64,000 nt of DNA, from assembly GCF_024169655.1 (NCBI RefSeq), contig NZ_JALJWV010000001.1:1555001-1619000 (forward strand), given 5' to 3'. Made by a program: the position numbers and the translations under genes. Within the stretch, counting starts at the first letter, position 1, and every line of letters begins with the position of its first letter. Source of the stretch: Pseudomonas marginalis (GTDB lineage Bacteria; Pseudomonadota; Gammaproteobacteria; Pseudomonadales; Pseudomonadaceae). Below, piece after piece: positions 27,499 through 36,221 of the stretch. Below the pieces are notes generated by a model. That model had not been told where the DNA came from, made no database searches, and saw nothing but the letters and a program-made list of their open reading frames with translations.

Positions 27499-28185
27499 TT
27501 AGCCCTTGAGCTTTTCCGCAATCCAGATGGTGTGCCGCGTGCCCTTGTTGCCATGGGCGAACACCTGCACTTCTTCGGCCTTGAAGCCGGCCTTGCGCAG
27601 CTTGTCGCTGAACAGCTTGTCGGCGCTGGCCGACCATACCGCAAGCACGCCCTTGGGGCGCAAGGCCTTGGCGCAGGCGGCCAGGCCACCGGCGGAGTAG
27701 AGCCAACTGTTGGCTTTTTGCGTGAGGCCTTCGGGGCCGTTGTCTACGTCGAGCATGATCGCATCAAAGCCGTGGGGCTCGGCTTGCAGCACCTTGGCCA
27801 CGTCTTCCATGCGGATCACGGTGCGCGGGTCAAGCAATGGGCGCCCGGCTTTTTCGCCCAAAGGGCCACGGTTCCATTCCACGACGCCGGGCACCAGCTC
27901 CGCCACCACCACTTCGGCGGTCTTGCCCAAGTGCTTGAGGGCCGACGCGAGGGTAAAGCCCATGCCCAGCCCGCCGATCAATACCCGCGAACCGGGGCGG
28001 CCGGCGACTTTGCGACAAGGAATTTCCGCCAGCGCGTCTTCGGAGCCATGCATACGCGTGTTCATCAACTGGCCGCCGTCGCCGCCCTGGATCTTGATGA
28101 CAAAATCCTCGCCGTATTCGAACAGGCACAAAGCACCGCCGTTGTCGGGGATCGGAGTGGTATCCAGCAGAACGAAACGTTTCAT
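27499..28185 (-). CDS. Spermidine-synthase-like Rossmann protein
   Basis: A 228-residue protein with a spermidine synthase/SAM-methyltransferase-like core: VLIGGLGMGFTLASAL (68-83, cofactor loop), VVVAELVPGVVEWNR (91-105) and DAIMLDVDNGPEG (about 142-154). The N-terminus FVLLDTTPIPDNGGALCLFEYG resembles a beta-strand domain. It lacks the polyamine-binding residues I would expect of true SpeE, so aminopropyl transfer is uncertain. Divergent from the proline-rich protein gene. Confidence 0.75.
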   Translation of the reverse strand: MKRFVLLDTTPIPDNGGALCLFEYGEDFVIKIQGGDGGQLMNTRMHGSEDALAEIPCRKVAGRPGSRVLIGGLGMGFTLASALKHLGKTAEVVVAELVPGVVEWNRGPLGEKAGRPLLDPRTVIRMEDVAKVLQAEPHGFDAIMLDVDNGPEGLTQKANSWLYSAGGLAACAKALRPKGVLAVWSASADKLFSDKLRKAGFKAEEVQVFAHGNKGTRHTIWIAEKLKG

Positions 28186-28263
28186 GGAGATCTCATTGGG
28201 AAGGGCATTCTTGCGCGGTTGGGAGTAGCCTTACGACATTCCGGTCAGGCCATGGAGCCATCG

Positions 28264-28542
28264 ATGAAGTGCAGCATTCTAACGGTCATTGTGTTGGGCG
28301 CGCTCGCATTGGGTGTGGCGCAGGCTCAGGAGTTGCAAACCGTACCGGTCGCGCCGGCGCCAACCCCTGGCGCGCCGGGCACGCCCACCCCGACGCTGTA
28401 TCCGCAAGTCACCCCGCCGGCCGTGCCCAAGACGAACGGCTCGCCGCCGTTGGTGCCCATCGTGTTACCTGCGCCACCGAAGGACCAGACGGTCCCCGGT
28501 TTACCGCCAAACGACAGCAAGCCAAAGACGCCCGGCGGTTAA
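28264..28542 (+). CDS. Small exported proline-rich protein
   Basis: A 92-residue protein with a signal peptide (1-21, GVAQAQ) and a mature part that is over one third proline (VAPAPTPGAPGTPTP and VLPAPPKDQTVPGLPPNDSKP). Such segments are unstructured or polyproline II and often span the periplasm or link envelope components. GGAG lies six bases before the ATG at 28264. I know no family. The gene stands alone between divergent and convergent neighbours. Confidence 0.6.
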   Translation: MKCSILTVIVLGALALGVAQAQELQTVPVAPAPTPGAPGTPTPTLYPQVTPPAVPKTNGSPPLVPIVLPAPPKDQTVPGLPPNDSKPKTPGG

Positions 28543-28590
28543 CGCTGTAGGGCGCTCCAGTGTTCAGGCGGGACCACCGTATTAAAGTTG

Positions 28591-30645
28591 CTAAACCAGC
28601 CCCAGCGCCTTGAACACAAATGCATATTCGAGTGCTACGTCACGTAATCCCTGGTAACGCCCGCTCATGCCGCCGTGGCCGGCCCCCAGTTCGGTCTTGA
28701 GCAGCAGCAGGTTGTCGTCCGTCTTGGTGTCGCGCAGCTTGGCCACCCACTTGGCCGCTTCCCAGTACTGCACGCGGCTGTCGTTGTAGCCGGCGATCAC
28801 CAGCAGGGCCGGGTAGGCCTGGGCGCGGACGTTTTCATACGGCGCATACGCCTTGATGCGTGCGTAGACCTCGGGCTCTTGCGGGTTGCCCCACTCGTCG
28901 TACTCGGTGACGGTCAGCGGCAGGTCCGGGTCGAGCATGGTGTTGAGCACGTCGACAAACGGCACTTCGGCAATCGCCGCCTGGAACAGCTCCGGGCGCT
29001 GGTTGAGCACCGCGCCGATCAACAGGCCGCCGGCGCTGCCGCCGCTGATGACCAGCTGTTTGGCGCTGGTCAAACCCTGTGCAATCAGGTGTTCGGCACA
29101 GGCAATGAAGTCGCTGAACGTGTTCTGTTTGTGTTCCTGCTTGCCATTGCGGTACCAGGCTTCACCCAGTTCGCCGCCGCCGCGCACATGCGCAATGGCA
29201 AACGCGACGCCACGGTCCAGCAGGCTCAAGCGTGCGTGGGAGAACCACGGATCAAGGCTCTGGCCGTAGGCGCCGTAGCCATAGAGGTACAGCGGCGTCG
29301 GCTTGCCGAGCTGGTCGCGCTTGACCACCAGGCTGATCGGCACCTGGGTGCCATCGGCGGAGGTCGCCCACAAACGCTGGCTGACGTAATCGTCGGCGTT
29401 GAACACGCCGAGTACCGGGGTTTCCTTGAGCACCTGTTGCGCGCCGCTGGCCAGTTCCAGTTGGCGCACCTGGGCCGGGCGGTTCAGCGCTTCATAGCGC
29501 AGGCGGATTTTGTCGCTGGGGAATTCCAGGCTGTTTTGTACGTAGAGGCTGTAGGCGGCGTCAGGCAATTCCACGCGGTAGGTCGGCAGACCCTGGGGAT
29601 GCACTTCGATGACCGGCAGTCCGCCAATGCGCAGGCTCAAGGTCATGGCGCTGGCGTTCAGGCTCACGCCGTCGAGCATTACCTCATCGCTGTGGGGGAT
29701 CAGGTTTTGCCAGTCGGCTTGGGTTGGCACGCGGCCGGTGTCGGCGGCGACGAACAGGGCGTAGTTGATGCCGTCGCGGTTGCTGCGGATAAACCATGTC
29801 CACGCACCGTCGAGTTGGCCATGGTCGACGTCATACTCGTGGTCTTCGACCCGTGGCGCCAGGCAGGTGAAGTCCAGGTGCGGCTGGTCGGCGTCCAGCG
29901 CCCAGATTTCGCTGGTGGTCTTGCTGCCCAGGGCCACCAGCAACTGGCGCTCGGAGCTGGAACGGTAGCAGTGCAGGAAGAAACGCCCGTCGGTCTCGTG
30001 GAACACTTCCTGCGCGGCGGTGCCGTCCAGGCGATAGCGGTAGAGTTTGTGCGGGCGATGGGTGTCGTCCAGCTCGCCGAAGAATAGCGTCAGGCTGTCA
30101 TTGGCCCAGGTCATGCTGCCGTCGCAGTTGTCGAACGCCAGTTCGCTGACTTTGTCGGTGGCCAATTCCTTCACGTACAGGGTGTAGATCTCTTCGCCAC
30201 TGGTGTCGAGGCTGTAGGCCAGGCGCTGGTGGTCGGGGCTGATGCTGAACGCACCGAGGGAGAAAAAGCCGCCGTTGGCCAACGCATTGGGGTCGAGCAA
30301 CAGCTCTTCGCTGCTGTCGTCCACTTGGTTGCTGTCGTCGGCCGGGCGGCGGCAGCGATAGTGGCGGGCGTATTCGTCGCCAGCGGTGGTGCGCGTGTAA
30401 TACAGGTACGGGCCCCAGGGGGAGGGCAGCGACAGGTCGGTTTCGAGGATGCGGCCCTTGATCTCTTCGAACAGGGTTTCGCGCAGCGCCTGTTGCTCGG
30501 CGAGTTGGGCTTGCTCCCAGGCGTTTTCGGCCTTGAGGTAATCCATGACTTCAGCGCTGTCACGCGCTTGCAGCCAGGCGTAAGGGTCCTGGCCTGCGGC
30601 CTTGCGGGCAATCGGGGCGGCAGTGATGGGGGTCGATGGCGGCAT
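28591..30645 (-). CDS. ptrB: Oligopeptidase B (S9A prolyl oligopeptidase family)
   Basis: A 684-residue cytosolic serine peptidase that cleaves short peptides, usually after Arg/Lys. It has an N-terminal seven-bladed propeller (about 70-400) and a C-terminal alpha/beta hydrolase. The nucleophile is Ser537 in GGSAGG, the Asp lies in VIAGYNDSRVQYWE and the His in GAGHGGMSGR. YGYGAYGQSLDPWFSHARLSLLDRG and HVRGGGELGEAWY match oligopeptidase B, and length agrees (about 685). No signal peptide. Confidence 0.93.
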   Translation of the reverse strand: MPPSTPITAAPIARKAAGQDPYAWLQARDSAEVMDYLKAENAWEQAQLAEQQALRETLFEEIKGRILETDLSLPSPWGPYLYYTRTTAGDEYARHYRCRRPADDSNQVDDSSEELLLDPNALANGGFFSLGAFSISPDHQRLAYSLDTSGEEIYTLYVKELATDKVSELAFDNCDGSMTWANDSLTLFFGELDDTHRPHKLYRYRLDGTAAQEVFHETDGRFFLHCYRSSSERQLLVALGSKTTSEIWALDADQPHLDFTCLAPRVEDHEYDVDHGQLDGAWTWFIRSNRDGINYALFVAADTGRVPTQADWQNLIPHSDEVMLDGVSLNASAMTLSLRIGGLPVIEVHPQGLPTYRVELPDAAYSLYVQNSLEFPSDKIRLRYEALNRPAQVRQLELASGAQQVLKETPVLGVFNADDYVSQRLWATSADGTQVPISLVVKRDQLGKPTPLYLYGYGAYGQSLDPWFSHARLSLLDRGVAFAIAHVRGGGELGEAWYRNGKQEHKQNTFSDFIACAEHLIAQGLTSAKQLVISGGSAGGLLIGAVLNQRPELFQAAIAEVPFVDVLNTMLDPDLPLTVTEYDEWGNPQEPEVYARIKAYAPYENVRAQAYPALLVIAGYNDSRVQYWEAAKWVAKLRDTKTDDNLLLLKTELGAGHGGMSGRYQGLRDVALEYAFVFKALGLV

Positions 30646-30735
30646 GGATCACTCTCTGTCTGGAGGATGGTGGCAGGCATTGCAGCCGCGACACGCAAAA
30701 GCCGTTATCATAGCGGCCTGTTTGCCTACCTTGCC

Positions 30736-31200
30736 ATGGACACCATGACCGAGAACGACTATCTGACCGCTTGGGGCCTTTACGCCTTCGCCGCTTTGGG
30801 CTGCCTGTTGGTGTGGTGGCGCATGACCCGCTGGATCTGGCGCTGGTTGCGCGAGCCACTGCAATTACTGATGGCCGTGCTGCTGTTGAGCCCGACCGTC
30901 GTCGACCCGGTCAAGACCCAGTTCGCGCCCGCCGTGGCGATTACCGCGTTGGACCTGGTGCTCAAAGTCGGTAATAACGCCTGGCGGGCGGTCTCCGACT
31001 TGTTCATGTACACGATGATCGCTTTTGGCGTGTACCTCGTGTTTGTGTTGATACGCTGGCCCATCGAGCGCGCCGCCAAGGCGAGCCGTGAGCGCAAGGC
31101 TGCGGTCGATGCTGCCTTGGCCGCCGAGCCGGAAGAGGATGACGAGCCGTTCCGTCGCCCCGCGCCTGTGAGCGGTATGCGGGTCGAACCGCGCCTTTAA
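30736..31200 (+). CDS. Membrane protein of unknown function
   Basis: A 154-residue protein with three hydrophobic segments (about 12-28, 43-60 and 90-108) and a charged C-terminal tail (ERKAAVDAALAAEPEEDDEPF). An ATG at 30745 is an equally possible start. It lies 30 bases before the YafJ-like gene and a DUF2937 gene in the same direction, so the three probably form an operon. Although such proteins are sometimes labelled MFS, it is far too short for a transporter. Confidence 0.7.
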   Translation: MDTMTENDYLTAWGLYAFAALGCLLVWWRMTRWIWRWLREPLQLLMAVLLLSPTVVDPVKTQFAPAVAITALDLVLKVGNNAWRAVSDLFMYTMIAFGVYLVFVLIRWPIERAAKASRERKAAVDAALAAEPEEDDEPFRRPAPVSGMRVEPRL

Positions 31201-31230
31201 CGTTGTCTGCCCTGCAGCGAGAGCCCTGGC

Positions 31231-32007
31231 ATGTGTGAATTATTGGGCATGAGTGCCAACGTCCCCACCGACATTGTGTTCAGCTTTACCGGGCTGATGC
31301 AGCGCGGCGGGCGTACCGGCCCCCACCGCGACGGTTGGGGCATCGCCTTCTATGAAGGCCGCGGCCTGCGCCTGTTCCAGGACCCGGCCGCGAGCAGCGA
31401 GTCGGAAGTCGCGTTGTTGGTGCAGCGTTATCCGATCAAAAGTGAAGTGGTGATCGGCCATATCCGCCAGGCCAACGTTGGCAAGGTATGCCTGTCCAAT
31501 ACCCACCCGTTCGTGCGCGAACTGTGGGGGCGTAACTGGTGCTTTGCGCACAACGGCCAATTGGCGGACTTCAACCCACGCGCCACGTTTTACCGCCCGG
31601 TGGGCGACACCGACAGCGAAGCGGCGTTCTGCGACTTGCTCAACCGGGTCCGCGAGGCGTTCCCGGAGCCGGTGGACATCGAGCAGATGCTGCCGGACCT
31701 GATCGCCGCCTGCGCCGAATATCGCAGCAAAGGTGTGTTCAACTGCCTGCTCAGCGACGGTGATTGGTTGTTTTGCTACTGCTCGACCAAACTGGCGCAG
31801 ATTACCCGACGCGCCCCGTTTGGCCCGGCGCGCTTGAAAGATGTCGACGTGATCGTCGATTTTCAGGCCGAAACAACGCCTAATGATGTGGTCACGGTGA
31901 TCGCCACCGAACCGCTGACCGACAACGAAAACTGGACCCGCTACGAACCGGGCCAGTGGAGCCTGTGGCGGCGCGGTGAATGCGTCAGCCAGGGCATTAC
32001 CGAGTAA
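31231..32007 (+). CDS. Class II glutamine amidotransferase domain protein (YafJ-like)
   Basis: A 258-residue protein with an Ntn-type glutaminase domain. Cys2 after the initiator Met is the nucleophile, and [16 protein letters not shown] (29-44), [18 protein letters not shown] and [12 protein letters not shown] are the glutamine-binding segments. There is no synthase domain, as in E. coli YafJ. The ammonia acceptor, if any, is unknown. It lies in a likely operon between two membrane-protein genes. Confidence 0.88.
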   Translation: MCELLGMSANVPTDIVFSFTGLMQRGGRTGPHRDGWGIAFYEGRGLRLFQDPAASSESEVALLVQRYPIKSEVVIGHIRQANVGKVCLSNTHPFVRELWGRNWCFAHNGQLADFNPRATFYRPVGDTDSEAAFCDLLNRVREAFPEPVDIEQMLPDLIAACAEYRSKGVFNCLLSDGDWLFCYCSTKLAQITRRAPFGPARLKDVDVIVDFQAETTPNDVVTVIATEPLTDNENWTRYEPGQWSLWRRGECVSQGITE

Positions 32008-32018
32008 GGAAGTCGACT

Positions 32019-32561
32019 ATGTTGCTCAGCTATCTGCGGTTGGTGTTGTTTGCCATTGGCTTGTTGGTCGGTGTGCAAGTGCCGGGGTTTATCAATGACT
32101 ACGCCAAGCGCGTCGAAGCCCACCTGATCGAGGCCCAGACTGGCCTGCGCGGCTTTGAATCCACCGCGCAACAGTTCTTCAATGGCGACTTGCAGGCCCT
32201 GGTGGCCCACTACCGTGCCAGCGACGACCCGGTATTTCGCAGCGATGCCAATAGCCTCGGCACGTTGTTGGATCGCCAGTTGGCGTTGGACAAGCAATTC
32301 CAGGCCATGCAAGGCCCCTGGTACATTCGCGCATTGCAGGTAGCGGTCGCGGCCGACCCGGCGATCCGCCTGGAAACCTGGAACGGTTACAGCTACCAGA
32401 TCCTGCTGACCCCCGAAGCCATGGGCTGGGGCCTGGGCGGCGCGATGTTGTTGTCGTTCGGCCTGGAGTGCCTGTTCCGCTTGATCGACTGGGTGGTGTT
32501 GGGCGGCAAGCGTCTGCGCCAGAGCCGGCCGATCGAAGAGCGCGACCTCAAGGGCCTCTAA
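32019..32561 (+). CDS. DUF2937 membrane protein
   Basis: A 180-residue protein with an N-terminal helix (LRLVLFAIGLLVGVQVPGF), a soluble alpha-helical middle (30-135) and a C-terminal helix (GWGLGGAMLLSFGLECLFRL), as in the DUF2937 family. The central part likely lies in the periplasm. It starts eleven bases after the YafJ-like gene. Function unknown. Confidence 0.78.
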   Translation: MLLSYLRLVLFAIGLLVGVQVPGFINDYAKRVEAHLIEAQTGLRGFESTAQQFFNGDLQALVAHYRASDDPVFRSDANSLGTLLDRQLALDKQFQAMQGPWYIRALQVAVAADPAIRLETWNGYSYQILLTPEAMGWGLGGAMLLSFGLECLFRLIDWVVLGGKRLRQSRPIEERDLKGL

Positions 32562-32574
32562 CGGCCGACACAAA

Positions 32575-32623
32575 TCCAATGTGGGAGGGGGTCCAATGTG
32601 GGAGGGGGCTTGCCCCCTCCCAC
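32575..32623. repeat. REP palindrome with a 17-bp tandem duplication
   Basis: TCCAATGTGGGAGGGGG occurs twice in direct tandem (32575-32591 and 32592-32608). The second copy forms the left arm of a perfect GTGGGAGGGGGC/GCCCCCTCCCAC hairpin (32598-32623). It lies between convergent genes. Confidence 0.85.
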
Positions 32624-32640
32624 ATTTGGATTGAGTTCCT

Positions 32641-33555
32641 TCAGTTGCTCATTACCATCCGCTCTTCGCCGACTTCCTCGGCATAGCGCGCCACCACTTT
32701 CTGGCACAGCCCGACAATCTCTTCGACCAGTTCCACCCCCACGCGCCACGACACCACGACCTGCAGGTTCGGTAAGCGTTGCGCCATCGGCAGCATCACC
32801 AGTTCCCCCCGTGCCAGCTCTTCGCGCACCAACACAGGCGGCAGTGCACCAATGCCGAAACCATCGCGCAGCAAGCGGGTAATGGCCGACACCGAATTCA
32901 CGCAGTTCATACGCGGTGCGGCGACGCCGTTGGCCTGCATCAGGCTCAAGACATCCTGGTGCGGGTGGGAATTTTTCGAGTAGGTGATGATGCGCTCCTG
33001 GGCCAGTTCGGCGAGGGAGGCGTAGTCGCGGTTGTAGATCGACTGGCTGGCGACGATCCAGGCCATGGGGTGGCTGGCCAGTTCCAGGCTGCGCACGGTT
33101 TCCAGGCGCAGCAGGTCCGTTTGCAGGATCAGATCGAGGAAGCCTTTTTGCAGTTGATCGCTGAGGTTGAGTGCGGTATCGGCGACCAACTCGATTTCCA
33201 CCCGTGGGAAATGGTCCATCAATTCGGCGACCAACGGGCTCAGCCAGGTGTGGATCACCGTGTCCATCGCACCGATACGAATCCGCCCGACCTTGCTGCT
33301 GGTGGTCTCCAGGGACTGTTTCAAGCCCTGCATGGTCACCATCATTTGCTCGGCGTAATCGAGTACCTTCAAGCCTTCCGGCGTCAGGCTGACGCCGCGT
33401 GAGTCACGCAGAAACAGTTTCACCCCCAGTTCGCTCTCCAGCACGGCGATGCGGCTGGAGATCGAGGCCTGGGTGGTGAACAGTTTCTCGGCGGTCAGGC
33501 GGAAACTCTTGAGCTTGGCCACCCAGACGAAGGTTTCGAGGAACTTCAAATTCAT
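32641..33555 (-). CDS. LysR-family regulator, divergent from pxpABC
   Basis: A 304-residue LysR-type regulator starting MNLKFLETFVWVAKLKSFR. The HTH lies at 2-60 (LTAEKLFTTQASISSRIAVLE), with the effector domain from about 90. It is divergent from the pxpABC operon across 175 bases, so it is the likely regulator of 5-oxoproline use; this is inference from layout. The effector could be 5-oxoproline or a related acid. Confidence 0.87.
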   Translation of the reverse strand: MNLKFLETFVWVAKLKSFRLTAEKLFTTQASISSRIAVLESELGVKLFLRDSRGVSLTPEGLKVLDYAEQMMVTMQGLKQSLETTSSKVGRIRIGAMDTVIHTWLSPLVAELMDHFPRVEIELVADTALNLSDQLQKGFLDLILQTDLLRLETVRSLELASHPMAWIVASQSIYNRDYASLAELAQERIITYSKNSHPHQDVLSLMQANGVAAPRMNCVNSVSAITRLLRDGFGIGALPPVLVREELARGELVMLPMAQRLPNLQVVVSWRVGVELVEEIVGLCQKVVARYAEEVGEERMVMSN

Positions 33556-33730
33556 GGGATCAACTTTTTCTTATGCATGGATCGGTTTTTATTAGTTGGA
33601 CGCCGCACCGGGCAAACGCCAAAAATCGAGCCGTTCCACGATAAGCGTCGTTGGGGTGTCAGGACAAGTTGCGAGTCTTGTGTAAAAGATCCCACACTAC
33701 AAAAAAACAAAGCCTACAGGAGCAACCCGC

Positions 33731-34471
33731 GTGAGCCGCCTGCTATTGAATTGCGACATCGGCGAAAGTTTTGGCAACTGGACCCTGGGTCTGGACGCCG
33801 AGGTTATGCCGTTCATTGATTGCGCCAACGTGGCCTGCGGCTTCCATGCCGGTGATCCGAGCATCATGCGCAAGACCGTCAGCCTGGCGCTCAAGCATGG
33901 TGTGCTGGTCGGTGCGCACCCGGCGTATCAGGACCTGCAAGGTTTTGGCCGCCGTTCCATGGCCTACACGCCAGAGGAAATCCACGACCTGTTGCACTAC
34001 CAGATCGGCGCGCTCGACGGCATCTGCCGCGCCCAGGGCGGACGGGTTAGCTACGTCAAACCCCATGGCGCGATGTACAACGACATGATGGCCAACCCCG
34101 CGCAGTTGCGTGCGGTGATCCAGGCTGTCGCCAGTTACGGCGACCTGCCGCTGATGCTGCTGGCCACCCGTGACAACAGCGCGGCCCAGGCGCTGGGCGA
34201 CGAATACGGCGTGATCCTGTGGTTCGAGGCCTTCGCCGACCGTGCTTACGACAACCAGGGCCATCTGGTTTCGCGCCAATTGCCGGGCGCGGTACACCAC
34301 GATACCGAGACCATCATCCAGCAATCCGTGACCATTTCCCGTGGCGAACCCTTGACCGCCAGCGACGGCAGCCCTTTGATCCTGCGGGCCAATACCCTGT
34401 GCGTGCATGGCGATAACGCCAGTTCGGTCGCCGCCGTGCAGCGCATTCGCGAGGCGTTGAAGTGCCAATGA
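33731..34471 (+). CDS. pxpA: 5-oxoprolinase subunit A (LamB/YcsF family)
   Basis: A 246-residue subunit of the ATP-dependent 5-oxoprolinase PxpABC, which opens 5-oxoproline to glutamate. Family signatures are [12 protein letters not shown] (6-17), [41 protein letters not shown] and CVHGDN. The start is GTG at 33731 after ACAGGAGCAACCC. It overlaps pxpB by four bases (ATGA), so translation is coupled. Confidence 0.93.
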   Translation: MSRLLLNCDIGESFGNWTLGLDAEVMPFIDCANVACGFHAGDPSIMRKTVSLALKHGVLVGAHPAYQDLQGFGRRSMAYTPEEIHDLLHYQIGALDGICRAQGGRVSYVKPHGAMYNDMMANPAQLRAVIQAVASYGDLPLMLLATRDNSAAQALGDEYGVILWFEAFADRAYDNQGHLVSRQLPGAVHHDTETIIQQSVTISRGEPLTASDGSPLILRANTLCVHGDNASSVAAVQRIREALKCQ

Positions 34472-35172
34472 AGCCACGCATCGAAGTGGTGGCCATCGAC
34501 TGCTTGATGGTGCGTCTGTTTGAGGTGATCGCCGAAGCCAATATGCCGTGGATGCTTGCCGCTACCCAGCGTCTGCGGCAAGGGTTTGGCGCGGCGTTGG
34601 TGGACCTGGTGCCGTCCTACACCACCTTGATGGTGCATTACGATCTCACCGTGTTGAACCCGGCCCAGGCGCGGGAATTGATCGGCCAGGCCCTCACCGA
34701 CCTGCAACCCCAGGCCCAGGGCAGCGGCCACTGCCATGTGCTGCCGGTGTGGTACGACCTGAGCGTCGGGCCAGAGCTGACCTTGCTCAGCCAGCGCAGT
34801 GGCCTGGCGGTCGATGAGGTGATCCGCCGCCACAGCGCCCACGAATACCAGGTGTTCGCCCTCGGCTTTGCCCCTGGTTTTGCCTTTATGGGGCTGGTGG
34901 ATGAATGCCTCGCCACCCCCAGGCTTAACACCCCGCGCAAACGCGTGGCGGCCGGCAGTGTCGGCATCGCCGAACGGCAAACGGCCGCCTACCCAGTGGT
35001 CTCTCCCGGCGGCTGGAACCTGATCGGTCGCACCCCGACCCAGCTGTTCGACCGCGACCGCGACGGTTACAGCCTGATGCAGCCCGGCGATACGGTGCGC
35101 TTCGAGGCGGTCGACCACGCCGAATTCATCAAGTTGGGTGGCGATGACACGCCGTTGGAGGCGCAGGCATGA
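34468..35172 (+). CDS. pxpB: 5-oxoprolinase subunit B
   Basis: A 234-residue subunit with the cyclophilin-like allophanate hydrolase subunit 1 fold. [11 protein letters not shown] (about 49-59), [13 protein letters not shown] (about 131-143), [20 protein letters not shown] and [12 protein letters not shown] are characteristic. It pairs with PxpC for ATP-dependent activation. The ATG at 34468 overlaps the pxpA stop, and its own stop overlaps pxpC. Confidence 0.92.
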   Translation: MKPRIEVVAIDCLMVRLFEVIAEANMPWMLAATQRLRQGFGAALVDLVPSYTTLMVHYDLTVLNPAQARELIGQALTDLQPQAQGSGHCHVLPVWYDLSVGPELTLLSQRSGLAVDEVIRRHSAHEYQVFALGFAPGFAFMGLVDECLATPRLNTPRKRVAAGSVGIAERQTAAYPVVSPGGWNLIGRTPTQLFDRDRDGYSLMQPGDTVRFEAVDHAEFIKLGGDDTPLEAQA

Positions 35173-36083
35173 GCGGCTTGATCATTGAGGCCAGCACCCC
35201 GCTGTGCCTGTTGCAAGACACCGGCCGCTTTGGCGTGCGACACCTGGGCGTGACCCAGGGCGGCGCGCTGGATTGGGTGTCGATGTCCTGGGCCAATTGG
35301 CTGCTGGACAACGCCCTGGATGCGCCGGTGGTGGAAATTACCCTGGGCGGTTTTACCGTGCAGGCCGAGGACTATTGCCTGCTGGCCTTGGCCGGTGCGG
35401 ACTTGGGCGCCTACATCGATGAGCGCGCCATCAGCCCCGGACGCAGTTTTATCCTGCAAAAGGGCCAGCGGCTGCGCTTTACCCAGCCGTTCAGCGGCGC
35501 GCGGGCCTACCTGGCGGCGCCGGGCGGGTTTGATGCGCCGCAGGTGCTGGGCAGCTGTGCCACCGTGGTGCGTGAGGAACTCGGCGGGCTGGACGGTTTC
35601 GGCAAACCGTTGGCGCAAGGCGGGCGACTGGCCTATTCCGGCACGGGCGGTGCGATGAAAGTGTTGAGCGCAATCGCATTGCCGGCCAAGGCGCCGTTGG
35701 ATGTGATTGTCGGCGCGCAGATCGGCCAGTTCAGTGGGCAGAGTCTGTTCGATGCGTTCAACACCGAATGGACCCTCGACAGCCGCGCCGACCGTATGGG
35801 CATGCGTTTGCTGGGCACGCCGCTTGAATATCAGGGGCCGTCGTTGATCTCTGAGGGGATCCCGCTGGGCGCGATCCAGGTGCCGCCGGACGGGCAGCCG
35901 ATTGTGTTGCTCAATGACCGGCAGACCATCGGCGGCTACCCGCGCCTGGGGGCGTTGACGCCGTTGGCATTGGCGCGGCTGGCGCAGTGTGTGCCGGGGG
36001 AGAAGGTGCGGTTGGTGCCGGTGGTGCAGGAGACGGCGCATAGGCAGCATGTGGACTTTTTGCGGCGGTTTACCGCAGCCTGA
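35169..36083 (+). CDS. pxpC: 5-oxoprolinase subunit C (biotin-dependent carboxyltransferase-like)
   Basis: A 304-residue subunit of the allophanate hydrolase subunit 2 family. It starts LIIEASTPLCLLQDTGRFG and has QGGALDWVSMSWAN, YLAAPGGFDAPQVLGS, SRADRMGMRLLG and GYPRLGALTPLALARLAQ. It completes the PxpABC complex and ends the operon, which runs into a REPIN at 36104. Older annotations call it urea amidolyase-like; the A-B-C gene order supports 5-oxoprolinase. Confidence 0.92.
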   Translation: MSGLIIEASTPLCLLQDTGRFGVRHLGVTQGGALDWVSMSWANWLLDNALDAPVVEITLGGFTVQAEDYCLLALAGADLGAYIDERAISPGRSFILQKGQRLRFTQPFSGARAYLAAPGGFDAPQVLGSCATVVREELGGLDGFGKPLAQGGRLAYSGTGGAMKVLSAIALPAKAPLDVIVGAQIGQFSGQSLFDAFNTEWTLDSRADRMGMRLLGTPLEYQGPSLISEGIPLGAIQVPPDGQPIVLLNDRQTIGGYPRLGALTPLALARLAQCVPGEKVRLVPVVQETAHRQHVDFLRRFTAA

Positions 36084-36103
36084 AGAACACTGAAATCCAA
36101 ATT

Positions 36104-36190
36104 GTGGGAGGGGGCTTGCCCCCGATGGCAGTGTGTCAGTCAATAGATGTGTGACTGATACACCTCCATCGGGGGCAAGCCCCCTCCCAC
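36104..36190. repeat. REP doublet (REPIN), GTGGGAGGGGGC type
   Basis: Left arm GTGGGAGGGGGCTTGCCCCC and right arm GGGGGCAAGCCCCCTCCCAC enclose about 47 bases including CGATGG and CCATCG inner complements. It lies between convergent pxpC and the VWA gene. Confidence 0.87.
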
Positions 36191-36221
36191 ATTGGATTTT
36201 CGACTTTCCTGGGATCGGGGG

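Noticed and set aside
30736..31200. MFS transporter
   Set aside because: Only three hydrophobic segments in 154 residues and no MFS motif.
32575..32623. Repeated block read as a short CRISPR-like array
   Set aside because: The repeats are directly adjacent with no spacers, the unit is a REP arm, and no cas gene is present.
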